DNA from: Sulfobacillus benefaciens | GTDB taxonomy: Bacteria; Bacillota; Sulfobacillia; Sulfobacillales; Sulfobacillaceae | DNA length: 63,504 nucleotides | Direction: 5' to 3' | NCBI GenBank assembly: GCA_003023695.1 | Contig: PXYW01000015.1 | Span: 1 to 63,504 of the forward strand | Shown: one piece after another, positions 1 to 10,100 of the stretch | Layout of the letters: each line of letters starts with the position of its first letter | How positions within the stretch are numbered: the first letter of the stretch is position 1 | Notes under the pieces: model-generated | Database searches by the model: none | What the model was told of the DNA's origin: nothing | Seen by the model: only the letters and a program-made list of their open reading frames with translations | Position numbers and translations under genes: made by a program

Positions 1-179
1 GGATACGTGGCGGAATCGCATATCATAAGGCCCTAACGCTCTCCGATGACTTAGAGTCTAGCCATATCGCTTGACAACTCCATCGCCGCTACACTTGCCA
101 TCGGGCGCAAGACGTATGATAGGGGGAGGAGGGACGTCGTATGCCGCATACCGTGAATATTCCTTAACGCTTACCGATC

Positions 180-440
180 TTGATCGACCCGGACGGGTTG
201 ACGGCACTTTGTCATCGCTATGGGATTCGGGAGTTGGCGCTCTTTGGGTCGGTTTTGCGCGACGATTTTACGTCCCAGAGTGACGTCGACGTGCTGTGTG
301 AAATGGGACCCAAATCCGCCATCCGCTCACTCTTTGACGTGGGGCGTTTGGTGGGAGATCTTGAGGAGCTAACGTGGCGACGCCCTACCCTGGAATGTCA
401 TGAAGAGCATGTGCAACGTGCTCATTCATGGAAACGATGA
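180..440 (+). pseudogene. MntA-type nucleotidyltransferase antitoxin, remnant
   Basis: The reading frame opens with a minimal nucleotidyltransferase fold: LALFGSVLRDD followed by SDVDVL, which is the GSxxR...DxD signature of MNT-domain antitoxins (residues about 18-40). MntA normally AMPylates and neutralises a HepT toxin. The family core is present up to about base 370. The rest of the frame does not look like the family and overlaps, in another frame, the tail of a HepT gene. I read it as the 5' part of mntA joined by deletion to the 3' part of hepT. Start choice is uncertain because the 5' end is also poorly preserved. Probably non-functional. Confidence 0.6.
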
Positions 441-549
441 GGTGGATATCCAGATTGTGTGGATGACGGCCGCCGAGGATATTCCTCGGATTCATGCCGC
501 GCTTCAGAAGCTTCTGTCCGATGTCGCAGACGCATCGCGCGGCAGCTAG
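373..549 (+). pseudogene. HepT (DUF86) RNase toxin, C-terminal remnant
   Basis: Open from just after a TAA at 370-372 to the TAG at 547-549. The frame reads LPW..MKSMCNVLIHGNDEVD and then IVWMTAAEDIP, the C-terminal third of HepT/DUF86 proteins, whose active-site motif is RNxLxHxY. Here the arginine is Cys and the tyrosine is Asn, so both key residues of the RX4-6H(Y) motif are lost. The N-terminal helices are absent; the frame runs straight into the mntA remnant. A dead toxin-antitoxin pair is the simplest reading. Confidence 0.6.
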
Positions 550-1721
550 TAACCATTATCCACCGCCCGCATCATAGTTTGGTTGGAGCGCACTCGGGGG
601 CGAGAACGCATTAAGGCCAAGTCGTCATCGGGACAGCAGCCTTCGGTTGAGATGATGCCACCCTGTGACCGTGGAACTCTTTTGTAGCAGAAATTTGCCA
701 ACGATTTAGATGTGGGTTTGCCAACATGTCGTCTTAAAACTTGGTGAACGAGAAACTGACCCCACCGGTTTTCGCGAAAATGCCGTAGTACCGCTCAAGC
801 CGTTCCCCGTGACCCACACGAATACCGTCGTTTGCTGTATTATGGTTGGCATCTGGATGATCACCTTGGTGGCTTCGCAGAGTGTAAGGCATCGGCCCAT
901 GAGCGGAGAGGCCAATCCCAAAGACCAGTAACGACTGATACTTGGTTGGGACGTTCCTCGGTCTCCACCGAAGAACGTAAAACTCTGATTTCCGCGTGAC
1001 TACGCCCCGGGGGAACCGCAACAACAGCGTGGTATTGTAAGCGTAAAATACTCGACACCTAGGTATTCTCTCCCGAAGTTGGCGTACTCTTCCAATCGGG
1101 AGCCGTTCTCTGGGCAAGCTCATTCCCGGTTGCTGTCGGGAATTCCGATCATGGCGTCCCGCAACGCTTCAAGTCCGATTGTTCGTAGAGTTGGCGTTTC
1201 GCCATAACTACCTCTTCAAGTTTGTTGACCCGGTCCTTCATGTGCAATCAATGAATCACGTCGGTTCTAACTGGTTTACCTAAGGGAAAACGGGTAGGGG
1301 AGCCGTTCCCCTCGGAAACGACTGAGCCCGACGCAGAGAGGGACGACAATCGTATTGGGTCGTCTGCTGGGTGCCAATCTAAAGAGACCTCCTTAAATGG
1401 TGAAAAAGGTAAGGAAGACATAGGGATAGAGGGATATTTTGGGAATCTCCATCGATGATGGCGAAATTGAAGAAATCGCCATTGGAATCGCTGGCTAATC
1501 AGCTATTATACGTTTTAAGGCCTTTCTGAACGACCAAATCCATGTGTAGGTTTCATGTAGCGCGAAATATCCCCGAGCGAGCGGTCAATTCTACAATCCG
1601 GATACCCGAAACCGGCTGTTGTTGCCATTCCTGCCCGGCATCGTAGCTTTTAGATCCAACCTTCCTTAGACAAACAGGATAGGATCCCTTATGCTTTTGG
1701 TAATAACAAGGATGGGGATAC
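550..1721. other. Gene-poor stretch, no supported gene
   Basis: About 1.2 kb with only short, overlapping frames on both strands and no recognisable domain, good ribosome binding site or RNA structure. Given broken genes on both sides it is probably decayed coding sequence, but I could not name an ancestor. Confidence 0.5.
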
Positions 1722-2511
1722 ATGATATCGATTCCTAAACAGTTGACAGAGGACACTCTAATAAGCGGCTTAATAGGTGGAGAAGAATGGGTCAATCGGT
1801 TGATAAATGAGCGTCCATGCGATGTTTCATTTGCGCGCTTGAATGGGTTGAGCCAGGAGGTATAGCACCTCTTGCGACGTTGGCTGTCAGGAATCATTGG
1901 CGCACTGTTCCGCCTGCTTCCACTATATATTCTTATTTACAACGTATGAAATTCGTAGACATATTTGGGTTCACCGATCGTGTAGAGTTCGTTGAGCACG
2001 ATCCAGATGGCCGATTTATTCCGGCAGTTTGGGTGCAGGAACACGACCGTATTGAGCCTGTTGTTGACGGTATTAAGAGTATTCTGCGACGCTCGTTTTT
2101 GGAACAGGGAGTCCAATGGGCTACAAGTTGGTCTCTCAACGAGTTGATAGGGAACGTGATTGTTCACGCAAGGGCGCCTAACGGCGGGTTAGTGTTTGCG
2201 CAGGTGTTTCCCAGCAAAGACGTAGTTCAGATTGCAGTCTGTGATAGCGGGATTGGCTTTTCGGGAAGTATCCACGAATTCAATCCCGCATGGAAATTCC
2301 CTGAAACAGAGGCTTTGGAGCTAAGGCTCTAAAAGGGACTGATGGCGCCGGAATGGGTTATTTTTGGTTAAAAGGGTCGTGAGCCACAGTGGCCCCAACG
2401 CAAGACTCGTAGTTATTAGTAGAAGAGCCATAGCGTTTATTCAGCAGGAAACCTATTCTTGGGCATCCGGATGATTTGGGTGATGACGATCCATGGGAGG
2501 TCGAGGATTAA
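1722..2511 (+). pseudogene. GHKL-type ATPase (anti-sigma/histidine-kinase-like), frameshifted
   Basis: ATG at 1722 lies behind an AAGGATGGGG ribosome binding site. The protein can be followed only by changing frame: near 1840, near 2330, near 2380 and near 2455. The longest open piece (about 1840-2332) contains SLNELIGNVIVHA (N box, Mg/ATP binding) and VCDSGIGF (G1 box) of the HATPase_c fold. The later pieces read KGTDGAGMGYFWL and LVVISRRAIAFIQQ, as expected for the G2 region and last strand. The last frame ends at TAA 2509-2511, sharing one base with the next ATG (TAATG), the usual coupling of such an ATPase to a DUF4325 gene. It is therefore one original gene with several frameshifts. Raw-read errors are an alternative. 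Confidence 0.7.
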
Positions 2512-2810
2512 TGAATGCCACCACGAATCTTCAAACAATTGATGTGAAGACGTGGATGGGGACGGACATTCTAGGAAGTAGGGGACTGGGAAGGCAAGCC
2601 AGAAATTTACTAGTGGAACGGATCAATAAGACGGAACCAGTGATCCTCGATTTTCGCAATGTAGAGGTCATGACCAGTGCTTTTGCCGACGAGTGCTTTG
2701 GTAAACTGTGGGATCGGTTCGGGTCGGGACTCATAAAATCAACGATTCATATCAAAGGGCTCTCCGGTAACAACAAAGCAATCTTCAGGTTCGTATTGGC
2801 GAATCGATAG
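2511..2810 (+). CDS. DUF4325 / STAS-like domain protein
   Basis: A 99-residue protein starting at ATG 2511, with GGGAGGTCGAGG as ribosome binding site and a one-base stop/start overlap with the ATPase remnant upstream. The sequence has the DUF4325 pattern: GSRGLGRQARNLL, then VILDFRNVEVMTSAFADE, then a short C-terminal sheet. DUF4325 proteins resemble STAS anti-sigma antagonist domains and are commonly encoded next to HATPase_c proteins, suggesting a partner-switch pair. Here the ATPase partner is broken while this gene is intact. The biological output is unknown. Confidence 0.7.
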   Translation: MNATTNLQTIDVKTWMGTDILGSRGLGRQARNLLVERINKTEPVILDFRNVEVMTSAFADECFGKLWDRFGSGLIKSTIHIKGLSGNNKAIFRFVLANR

Positions 2811-3649
2811 TAGGCGCTAAGCACCTCACGAGGCATTCATTCCCATATGCTTATAAGCGTGAACCTCCTCGGAACAATGGCTAGACATCTAATGGACCCC
2901 AGAATCATCGACCTAGTGAGGGAGATGGTTTGGGAACTCTAACTGATTTTCCTGGGAATGGAACTCGCCGCGGTTCCATCCTAAACCTGCCCCGTCCTTC
3001 AGATCGGCGGCGTGTTCGTGTCCCCAAAGAAGCTGCCGTGTGTGATGTTCTAAGTCCCCACCATCTCGGCCTGGGGAATATCCATGCGAATTACGCATTC
3101 GTCGTCTGCCGATCCTTGGCCCAAATGTCGGAGGACTAGTATAGCCTAGCGTCTTTTATGGTCCCCTCGGGCCGCGGAAGAGCACGGCGGCATTGCGGCG
3201 ACGCGACAACAGACATGAATAGCAAAGCGATGGGCCCCTCGTGACAAATTCGCCCGCCCAAAGGTACGGCGCACTTTTTATAACTAACTCGAAGACATTT
3301 TCGAGCCAGGAGTTCGCATTTGTAGGTTAACTAAGCAATGGAGCGGGTTGCACCGAATGGAGGTTGAAAGCCAGCGAATATCGGTGTAGTAAGAGATTTA
3401 GGGGGTGCGAAGTAGGCAACTGCGTGTCGCGTGAATGGCAAGGCTCCGGCAATCCGCTTGAATGCCGTAGTTCACCCTCCGGATTTTATGACGCCGTGAT
3501 TGACTAGTTAACGCTACGTCTTTAATAGACACCGAAATACGATAATATTCCCAGATGGCAATTTGAGGCTTATCAGGCGGCACATTTGAAAATCATTTAA
3601 GGGGCCCGAATGACAAAACGATTCAAGGGTAGGACCCTTACGGGAAAGT
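2811..3649. other. Gene-poor stretch, no supported gene
   Basis: About 840 bases between the DUF4325 gene and the convergent phosphotransferase gene. Only short frames of at most about 70 codons occur, on both strands, without domain signatures or convincing start sites. Confidence 0.5.
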
Positions 3650-4543
3650 TCATGCGACAAAGGGAGATACCTTTTGTCGTATGGATCGAATCCACGATAG
3701 GAGGCCGTTTTGCAACATGGTTATTCCAGGGCGGGCTGCCGTGGTCATCTGCCCGCGCCGCCACCATGCGGCAAACCATACATAGGAGACCAATTTCGCC
3801 GTGAGCACCCATGACATCCATTGGTCAATGTCATCTTTGGTTGGAATTTCATACCTATCAAGATATTGCTTTACGACATGCTTCACTGCAGTGTTTTCGG
3901 GAAACCCCCCGCAAAGTACTGCTAAGTCGTAAGCAGGATGGCTCCATGCAGCTTCAGCCCAATCGAACAGCACCAGTTGCCCGGTATTCCGTTCTCCCCA
4001 ATTGGTCGGATTTGGATCTCCTGAAATCAGAGTCTTTTTGCTGGTTAACGCAGGCCACGGCATCTCGAGAAAACTGGTCAATGCGTGGGCGTCATCATCG
4101 TCCCAAAGAGACGCCGCATCGTCAATATCCTGAGCCGTCCACATCACAGAGCGTTCAGGCAGATTCCCCGCCATTGCGATCGGATTTTGGTCCAACGAGT
4201 GCAACACGCTCAAGTACGCAATCTGATCGGATAATCGTTGGGTGTAAGGATGTCCTAACACCATTGGCAATGACTCCATTAATACCCATATTTTCCCGGC
4301 ACTTTCCCCCTGAGCGTATACCTCCGGGACTCCCAGACCTTTATGCCGCACAATGTCGGCCCAGTCTTTGTAAAAGGCGGCTTCAATCGCTGTTGTGTAC
4401 TTTAGCACGGCCTCTCCTTTAGGACCTTGCACCTTAAGGATTCCGGGGCCTCCAACTCCCATCATCGGGGTCGACGTCACAGGCTTTCCCGTGATCGAGA
4501 CGATCTGGGCGTGTAGAATTTCATCTTGTGGATTGATGTTCAT
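3650..4543 (-). CDS. Aminoglycoside phosphotransferase (APH)-fold protein
   Basis: A 297-residue protein of the APH/choline kinase-like superfamily. The start is set at the internal ATG at 4543 because GGAGG sits five bases before it; an upstream start would add five residues. The catalytic loop reads LISGDPNPTNW (GDxxxxN), where many relatives have HGD, so the histidine is Ser while the catalytic Asp and the Asn are kept. The metal-binding DWAEAAWSHPAYDLA (DFG-equivalent) follows. The N-terminal lobe has VLKYTTAIEAAFYKDW, matching the nucleotide-binding Lys region. Likely substrate is a small molecule; which one cannot be told. No operon partner; the metallophosphatase gene upstream is on the same strand, about 100 bases away. 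Confidence 0.8.
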   Translation of the reverse strand: MNINPQDEILHAQIVSITGKPVTSTPMMGVGGPGILKVQGPKGEAVLKYTTAIEAAFYKDWADIVRHKGLGVPEVYAQGESAGKIWVLMESLPMVLGHPYTQRLSDQIAYLSVLHSLDQNPIAMAGNLPERSVMWTAQDIDDAASLWDDDDAHALTSFLEMPWPALTSKKTLISGDPNPTNWGERNTGQLVLFDWAEAAWSHPAYDLAVLCGGFPENTAVKHVVKQYLDRYEIPTKDDIDQWMSWVLTAKLVSYVWFAAWWRRGQMTTAARPGITMLQNGLLSWIRSIRQKVSPFVA

Positions 4544-4641
4544 TGCAACCTCCACCATTGGTCGGCGTAACAGAATGTTTTGCTCTCCGTATCCTTTGCT
4601 CAGTCGGGGATAACTGCGTTTAGATACTACTACGCGTTGGA

Positions 4642-5352
4642 TTACGGTCCTTCGTCCGGGGGATGCAGTATGTGATCGGCAAAATCATTTGCCCCGGGCA
4701 CACCCGATCGCCGAATCTGATGGGCTGCCGCATGGTAGTCGTAACTCGTTTCCTTTAGTACTACGTCAGGGCCTAATAATGCCCAACAGGCCCCTCGGGC
4801 TGCACTTTGAAGACCTACGCTGCCCACATTGATAATCCGAGTTTCGCCGACCATTCGGTCGAACTGGATGTGCGTATGGCCGCACACAATGGTTTTTTGG
4901 CTGATGCCTTCGAGCATCGGCCGAACTATCTCGTCGGGAGTGTCGCGTCGTATGGGATCTGTGTCACTTCGAGGGGAGCCGTGGGCGAACAAGACGTCGC
5001 CAATCCCTTCCACATCTAAAGGTACTGACCGGGGAAGGTGATTGAGAAAGTCTCGCTGCGTTGGTGTTAACTGATCGGCACACCACTCATTAATCTCCGC
5101 TATCCATTCCGGGAGTCCCTGATCGACCCCGTACCGTTCACCTATTTCACGATCCGCATTGCCTTTCACAAAGTACACTGGCCCACCAAGATTCATGAGG
5201 CGATTCATGGTGGCAGCCGGTTGTGGTCCCCAGGCCAAATCGCCACATACCACAATGGCATCAGCATTGCACTGGTCAATGTCAGCCAAGACCGCGTCAA
5301 GGGCAGCCAAATTGGCATGAATATCCGAGATTACTGCTACTCGCATAGCCAT
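4642..5352 (-). CDS. Calcineurin-like metallophosphoesterase (YfcE/MJ0936-like)
   Basis: A 236-residue protein with a full set of metallophosphoesterase motifs: VISDIHAN near the N-terminus (DxH), VVCGDLAWGP (GDxx), VKGNAD (GNxD), and FAHGSP plus VCGHTHIQFD near the C-terminus. These coordinate a dinuclear metal centre that hydrolyses phosphodiesters or phosphomonoesters. The start ATG at 5352 has AAGGAG upstream; a second ATG two codons in is possible. Length is normal for single-domain members. Same strand as the APH-like gene, so a small two-gene transcript is possible. The physiological substrate is not predictable. Confidence 0.85.
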   Translation of the reverse strand: MAMRVAVISDIHANLAALDAVLADIDQCNADAIVVCGDLAWGPQPAATMNRLMNLGGPVYFVKGNADREIGERYGVDQGLPEWIAEINEWCADQLTPTQRDFLNHLPRSVPLDVEGIGDVLFAHGSPRSDTDPIRRDTPDEIVRPMLEGISQKTIVCGHTHIQFDRMVGETRIINVGSVGLQSAARGACWALLGPDVVLKETSYDYHAAAHQIRRSGVPGANDFADHILHPPDEGP

Positions 5353-5632
5353 TTATTCATTCTCCTTGGCGATAGTTCTCTTAGGACAAACATCTTTGTT
5401 ACTAACATTATTAGCGATATCAGTGGTCTGGCAACTGCCCCCACATCGCCAATACCCCTGCCTACATTCCATGAATGACCAAAAATGCATCGGTCTTCTA
5501 CCTGCCGCCCTTATTTGATTTTGCCTCTCATGGTTGCTAAGAACAGTAGTTACTCAGCTATTAATAGAGTTCCAACGAAATATTGTTCTAATATTAAATT
5601 GCTTTTTAGAGATCGGGGCAAGGAGAATTATC

Positions 5633-6193
5633 GTGGTTGCTTTAAAAATGCTCGTTCTGATTTTATCACTGGGGATTGATACGCTGATGGTATCGGTTTC
5701 ACTTGGCCTTTCACAGACTAAGGGTAGAGCTAAAATTGCCCTGATGTTTTCCTGCACAGAAGGATTAATGGCGTTAATTGGGTTATTCATCGGCAAAGGA
5801 ATTGGGCGGTTTATTGGGTCATGGGCCTCGTTAATTGGCGGGCTGGCACTGCTAAGCGTAGCGGCATGGCTTATTTTCTTTGAAGGGAAAGACGACGAAG
5901 ACGAGAAATTGGGCCGGAATCTTGTTGGGTGGGCATTAGTGGCCACGGCTGTCAGTATTAGCGTAGACGAATTGGTGATCGGTTTTTCTATCGCGCTGGT
6001 TGGAGTGCCGATTGCCTTAACAATTCTCTTGATTGCCGTGCAAGCCTATATTTTTACGTTTTTAGGGATGACGTTTGGAACAAAGCTAAAACCTTATCTT
6101 GGGGAATGGGCAGAGAAGTTGGCGGGAATCGTTCTTGGATTTCTGGGTTTATGGATATTGGTCGAAGCGATTGTTCACTTACTTTACCGGTAA
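5633..6193 (+). CDS. MntP/DUF204-family membrane exporter (putative Mn2+ efflux)
   Basis: The start is placed at GTG 5633, seven bases after AAGGAG; upstream frame sequence is not conserved-looking. The 186-residue product has about six membrane helices. Two repeats carry the family aspartates, LSLGIDTLMVSVSLG near the N-terminus and TAVSISVDELVIGFS in the second half, as in MntP and the sporulation protein YtaF, both with duplicated DUF204 units. A charged loop (KDDEDE) separates the halves. MntP-type proteins export manganese. I looked for a yybP-ykoY manganese riboswitch upstream and did not find one, so regulation is unknown. Confidence 0.75.
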   Translation: MVALKMLVLILSLGIDTLMVSVSLGLSQTKGRAKIALMFSCTEGLMALIGLFIGKGIGRFIGSWASLIGGLALLSVAAWLIFFEGKDDEDEKLGRNLVGWALVATAVSISVDELVIGFSIALVGVPIALTILLIAVQAYIFTFLGMTFGTKLKPYLGEWAEKLAGIVLGFLGLWILVEAIVHLLYR

Positions 6194-6548
6194 AACGTCC
6201 GGGCTAGCATCCGTTTGGGGGCGAGAGAGAGCACGATGCGTATTTCAGCGGACGCTTTTTAAGATTCGGAATAGACTCGTTATAGTATTGGATCAATATG
6301 GTGCACACCTGCGAAAGCATCGTAAGAGGGTGGCTGTCTTCTTTATGTTGGTTGAAGTTATAGCGATCGAATTTAGGGTGAGATTGCGTGCACCCTACAG
6401 GTGTTGGTCGGGAGGGTGGAGAACCATATGGTTCTTCGGACCGACGTCTGCACTCGGGTACGACTGGAAAATGGTCGCAGGAAAATGTGATTCTCTGGCG
6501 AAGACTTAATCGCCTAGACAAATCGAACCGATGTCACTGGCAGGAGTT
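6194..6548. other. Intergenic stretch without a supported gene
   Basis: About 350 bases between the MntP-like gene and the NERD fragment. Only frames that shadow neighbours or lack any signature are present, and I see no clear terminator or promoter. Confidence 0.45.
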
Positions 6549-7037
6549 ATGCTAATGTCCCCGATGTTGCCAGAAAAGGTCAAATGGATTCCGTGCGGAC
6601 TCTTTGTCAATGACAGCGAAGAAAAGGCAACCATTGCAATTCGTAACACGTTAAATGCGGTCGATCGTGGTCAATGGACTATCTTGTCGAATCTAATGGT
6701 TTCATATCAACCCGAGGAGACACCTGATGAGATCGATATAGTAGCAATCGGTTCGACCGCTGTTATCGCCATAGAGGTCAAGCATTGGGACAACAGGTAT
6801 GTAGCAAAGAATCCCAACGTAGTGGTGCTAGTAAGGCAAATAAGCTCGAAAAGACAGCGAGGCGGCTTAAAGGGCACAATGCTGTTCCTGAGAAGGGATA
6901 TTGAGCTATTCCAGAGATCCATAGCGGAGATATCTTGTGTACAGCCAGGCGATTATCAGCATGCTGGCAGGCGAGTCTCTCTCAACCGAGATCATCGGAT
7001 GACACTGGCCATGCGGTGGCAAACAGGGTTCAATTGA
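6549..7037 (+). pseudogene. NERD-domain nuclease-related protein, broken
   Basis: ATG 6549 follows CAGGAG closely. Residues about 20-80 are a good NERD domain: SEEKATIAIRNTL, EIDIVAIG and VIAIEVKHWD (the E-x-K core of a restriction-endonuclease-like fold). After about base 6830 the frame stops resembling the family, while a shifted frame reads DKLEKTARRLKG, as expected for the conserved helix after the nuclease core. So a frameshift breaks the gene and little remains after it. It lies just upstream of the giant helicase gene and may once have belonged to the island. An intact but unrelated-length NERD gene is found at 38695-39624. Confidence 0.6.
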
Positions 7038-7137
7038 AACGATAAGCTGGTTAGACTGCAACATGTTGTAGAGATTTCCATTTCCGATGCATAAGCCGTA
7101 CAGTGTGACTAATCTGCATTAGAAAAGAGATGACTAG

Positions 7138-10100
7138 TTGAATCCCTTAAATGATGAAAAGCTTATTACCACTTCGGTCCAATTGAGGCCTACGATCAGT
7201 TATGCATCCTATCACAATCACGTACCGGTGGTGTCTAGCCTCACCATTCACAATCACTCCAATGAATTTAGGACGCAAATTCAAGTCATATTCCAGGGGC
7301 CTTGTTTGCTTCACGATTTTGTTCTTCGGTTGGAAGGATTAGAGCCTCACGAGTCAAGACGATTCGACACCGTCGACCTCCCATTGTCGCACCAATACCT
7401 CTCCCAATTAGGGGAAGCTGAACATAGCCACCTGATAGTGGCCGTCACCGTTGGTGGCGTTGAAGTGGCCCGAGACTCACACGCGATAGAGATATTGGCC
7501 TACGATCAGTGGGCGGGAATTCGAGAATTACCCGAATTGCTAGCTGCGTTCAGTACTCCGAATCATCCCTCTATAGATGCCCTGTTGTCAAAAGCAGGAG
7601 AAGTCTTAGCAAATCAAGGGCGAGGCGGAGCGATCACAGGGTATCAAACGGGAAACCGTGAGGATGTTTGGTATCAAATTTCTGCTATCTACAATGTCAT
7701 CATGGCTGAGCAGTTGGTGTACAGTGCGCCGCCTGCTTCGTTTGGTACAGAAGGGCAAAAGATACGGTTGGCAGACCGGGTATTTTCGGGGAGAGTCGCA
7801 ACGTGCCTTGATTTGACCATGTTGTTTGCCTCGTGTTTGGAACAGGCAGGGCTGCATCCAGTAGCTCTCATCAAGAAAGGGCATTCGTGGATTGGATGTT
7901 GGTTGATTGAAAGCGCTTTGCCTAGCGCACTTACTGATGATTGCCAAAGTATCCGCAAACGCGTACAAAGCGGGGAAATGTTGGTGTTTGAAACCACCGG
8001 TGTGGCAAATCAGCCGCCAATGAATTTGGCATCTGCCGTGGACTACGGAGTAAGCCATCTAGCCGATGAGCAGGGCTTCTTGTTCGCTGTGGACATTAAA
8101 CGAGCTCGACTTGAACAAATTCTGCCGCTTCCTTCGCGATGGGACCCTGTGACCACTAAAGAACCCCTTGTGGATCAAGAACCACGTCTGGAAATCGCCC
8201 CGGAGTTGCCCCCATTAGTCGACCAAGTGGACGATGTCAATACTAACCCATCCGGGCTAGACGGGTCTGAGGCTCGGTTGCGTCGATGGAAGGGAAAACT
8301 TTTGGATCTGACCGCGAGGAATCGGCTCCTGAATTTTAAAGTGACCCGTACCGTGGTGCCGCTGGTTGTCCCAGATATTGGGGATGTTGAGGATGCCTTG
8401 GCTGATGGTAAGGGATGGAAGTTTCGGTCGATTTATGAGTTTATTCCCGAGGCTGATCCAAGGTCGGTTGCCATAGCCGCAGCACGCACAGGAGTCAATC
8501 ATTATGAGAACTTAGCCCGGGACGTGATGGGACACCGAGAACTAATCTCCTCGCTATCGCCTCGGGATCTGACCACGCGGCTAGTGAATATCTTTCGGGC
8601 AAGCCGGACTGGATTTGAAGAGGGAGGGGCCAACACTCTGTTTCTCTCCTTAGGACTCCTGTACTGGACCGATGGAGTGCGGGCTAAAACGCAGGCCGCG
8701 CCAATTTTGCTGATACCGGTCACCATTTCTCGGAGCTCTACCCGCAGTGGATTTATGGTAACACGCCATGACGATGACACGGTCGTCAACCCAACTCTAG
8801 TGCAGATGTTGCGCGATCGGTTCCAATTAACATTAAACGGACTCGATCCCTTGCCTCGGGATAAACATGGCGTTGATGTCGCCAAGATTTTGCAAATTTT
8901 CCGTGCGGCGATTACGCCCATTGCTCATTGGGAGGTTCGGGAAGAAGTCTATCTTGGCATTTTGTCCTATGCAAAGTATTTGATGTGGAAGGATCTTGAA
9001 GATCGGACAGAAGACTTAAGAGCAAGTCGCGTGGTGTCGCAACTGATTGATGCAACGGCTGCCATGCCGCCGATCGGAGTTGCGTTTGGTGAGAGGACAG
9101 ACATCGATCAACGGCATCAACCGTGGGAGTTGTTGACTCCCCTGGACGCGGATTCGTCACAAATGAACGCGATTAGCAGGGCAGCGGAAGGCTATGACCT
9201 AGTTTTGGAAGGTCCCCCTGGTACCGGGAAATCCCAGACGATTACCAACTTAATTGCCCATTGCCTGGGATCTGGTCGAAGCGTGCTATTTGTTTCGGAG
9301 AAGATGGCCGCACTGGAGGTTGTTTACCAACGACTATCCTCGGTGGGGTTGGCCCCATTTTGTCTGGAACTTCATTCGGCCAAGGCAAAAAAGACGGAAG
9401 TTTTGGAACAGTTGAGGTCTGCGCTTGCGGTGTCTTATGCCTATTCTGAAGAAGATTGGATGGATCATGCTAACCGTTTGGCGAATTTAAGAACCAATTT
9501 GAACGCTTGGGTGGAAACGTTGCATAAGAGACATTCCAATGGTCTGACCGTGCGCGATGCGATGGGGACCTTGAGCCGGCATCCTGACTGGGAGCCCGCA
9601 CGCATGTCGTGGAGCCATCCCGAGGTACACAGTGTGGTAGATCTGAACGTTCAGCGCGAGGTGGTGCGCGCTGCCGCGGCCGTTCTCGATGAGTTGGGAT
9701 CTTTGCCAGAGCATCCACTCATCGGATTGCATCACAGCGAATGGACCACCGCCTGGGAGGACCGACTGAGTGACTTGGTAGCAAACGCAGAACGGACCGT
9801 CAGCAACCTGATTTCGGTTAGTGGTAAATTGACGAATTTATTTTCCTCCCCTCAAATTGCCATGACCGACCAAAGTTTGCGGGATTTGGACGCCTTGAGC
9901 GAGTGGCTCTTACTGTCTGAGCTAATTCCCGCCGAAGTCATGCATCGGCTCGAAGAACATATTGCGGACGAACTGCAGGATTGGAGACGGCATGGACATC
10001 GGCGCAATGAGGTCTGGGGCGAGTTGCAGCCGTGGTTTCGCCCAGAGATTTCACGGATAAATGGGGAGATGCTTCGCTCGCAGTGGATGTTAGGTCAAGG

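Noticed and set aside
5353-5632. Possible yybP-ykoY manganese riboswitch before the MntP-like gene
   Set aside because: The conserved core sequences and two-helix layout were not found on either strand.
7606-8058. Long minus-strand frames across the defence genes
   Set aside because: They lie wholly within well-supported + strand genes and show no family features.
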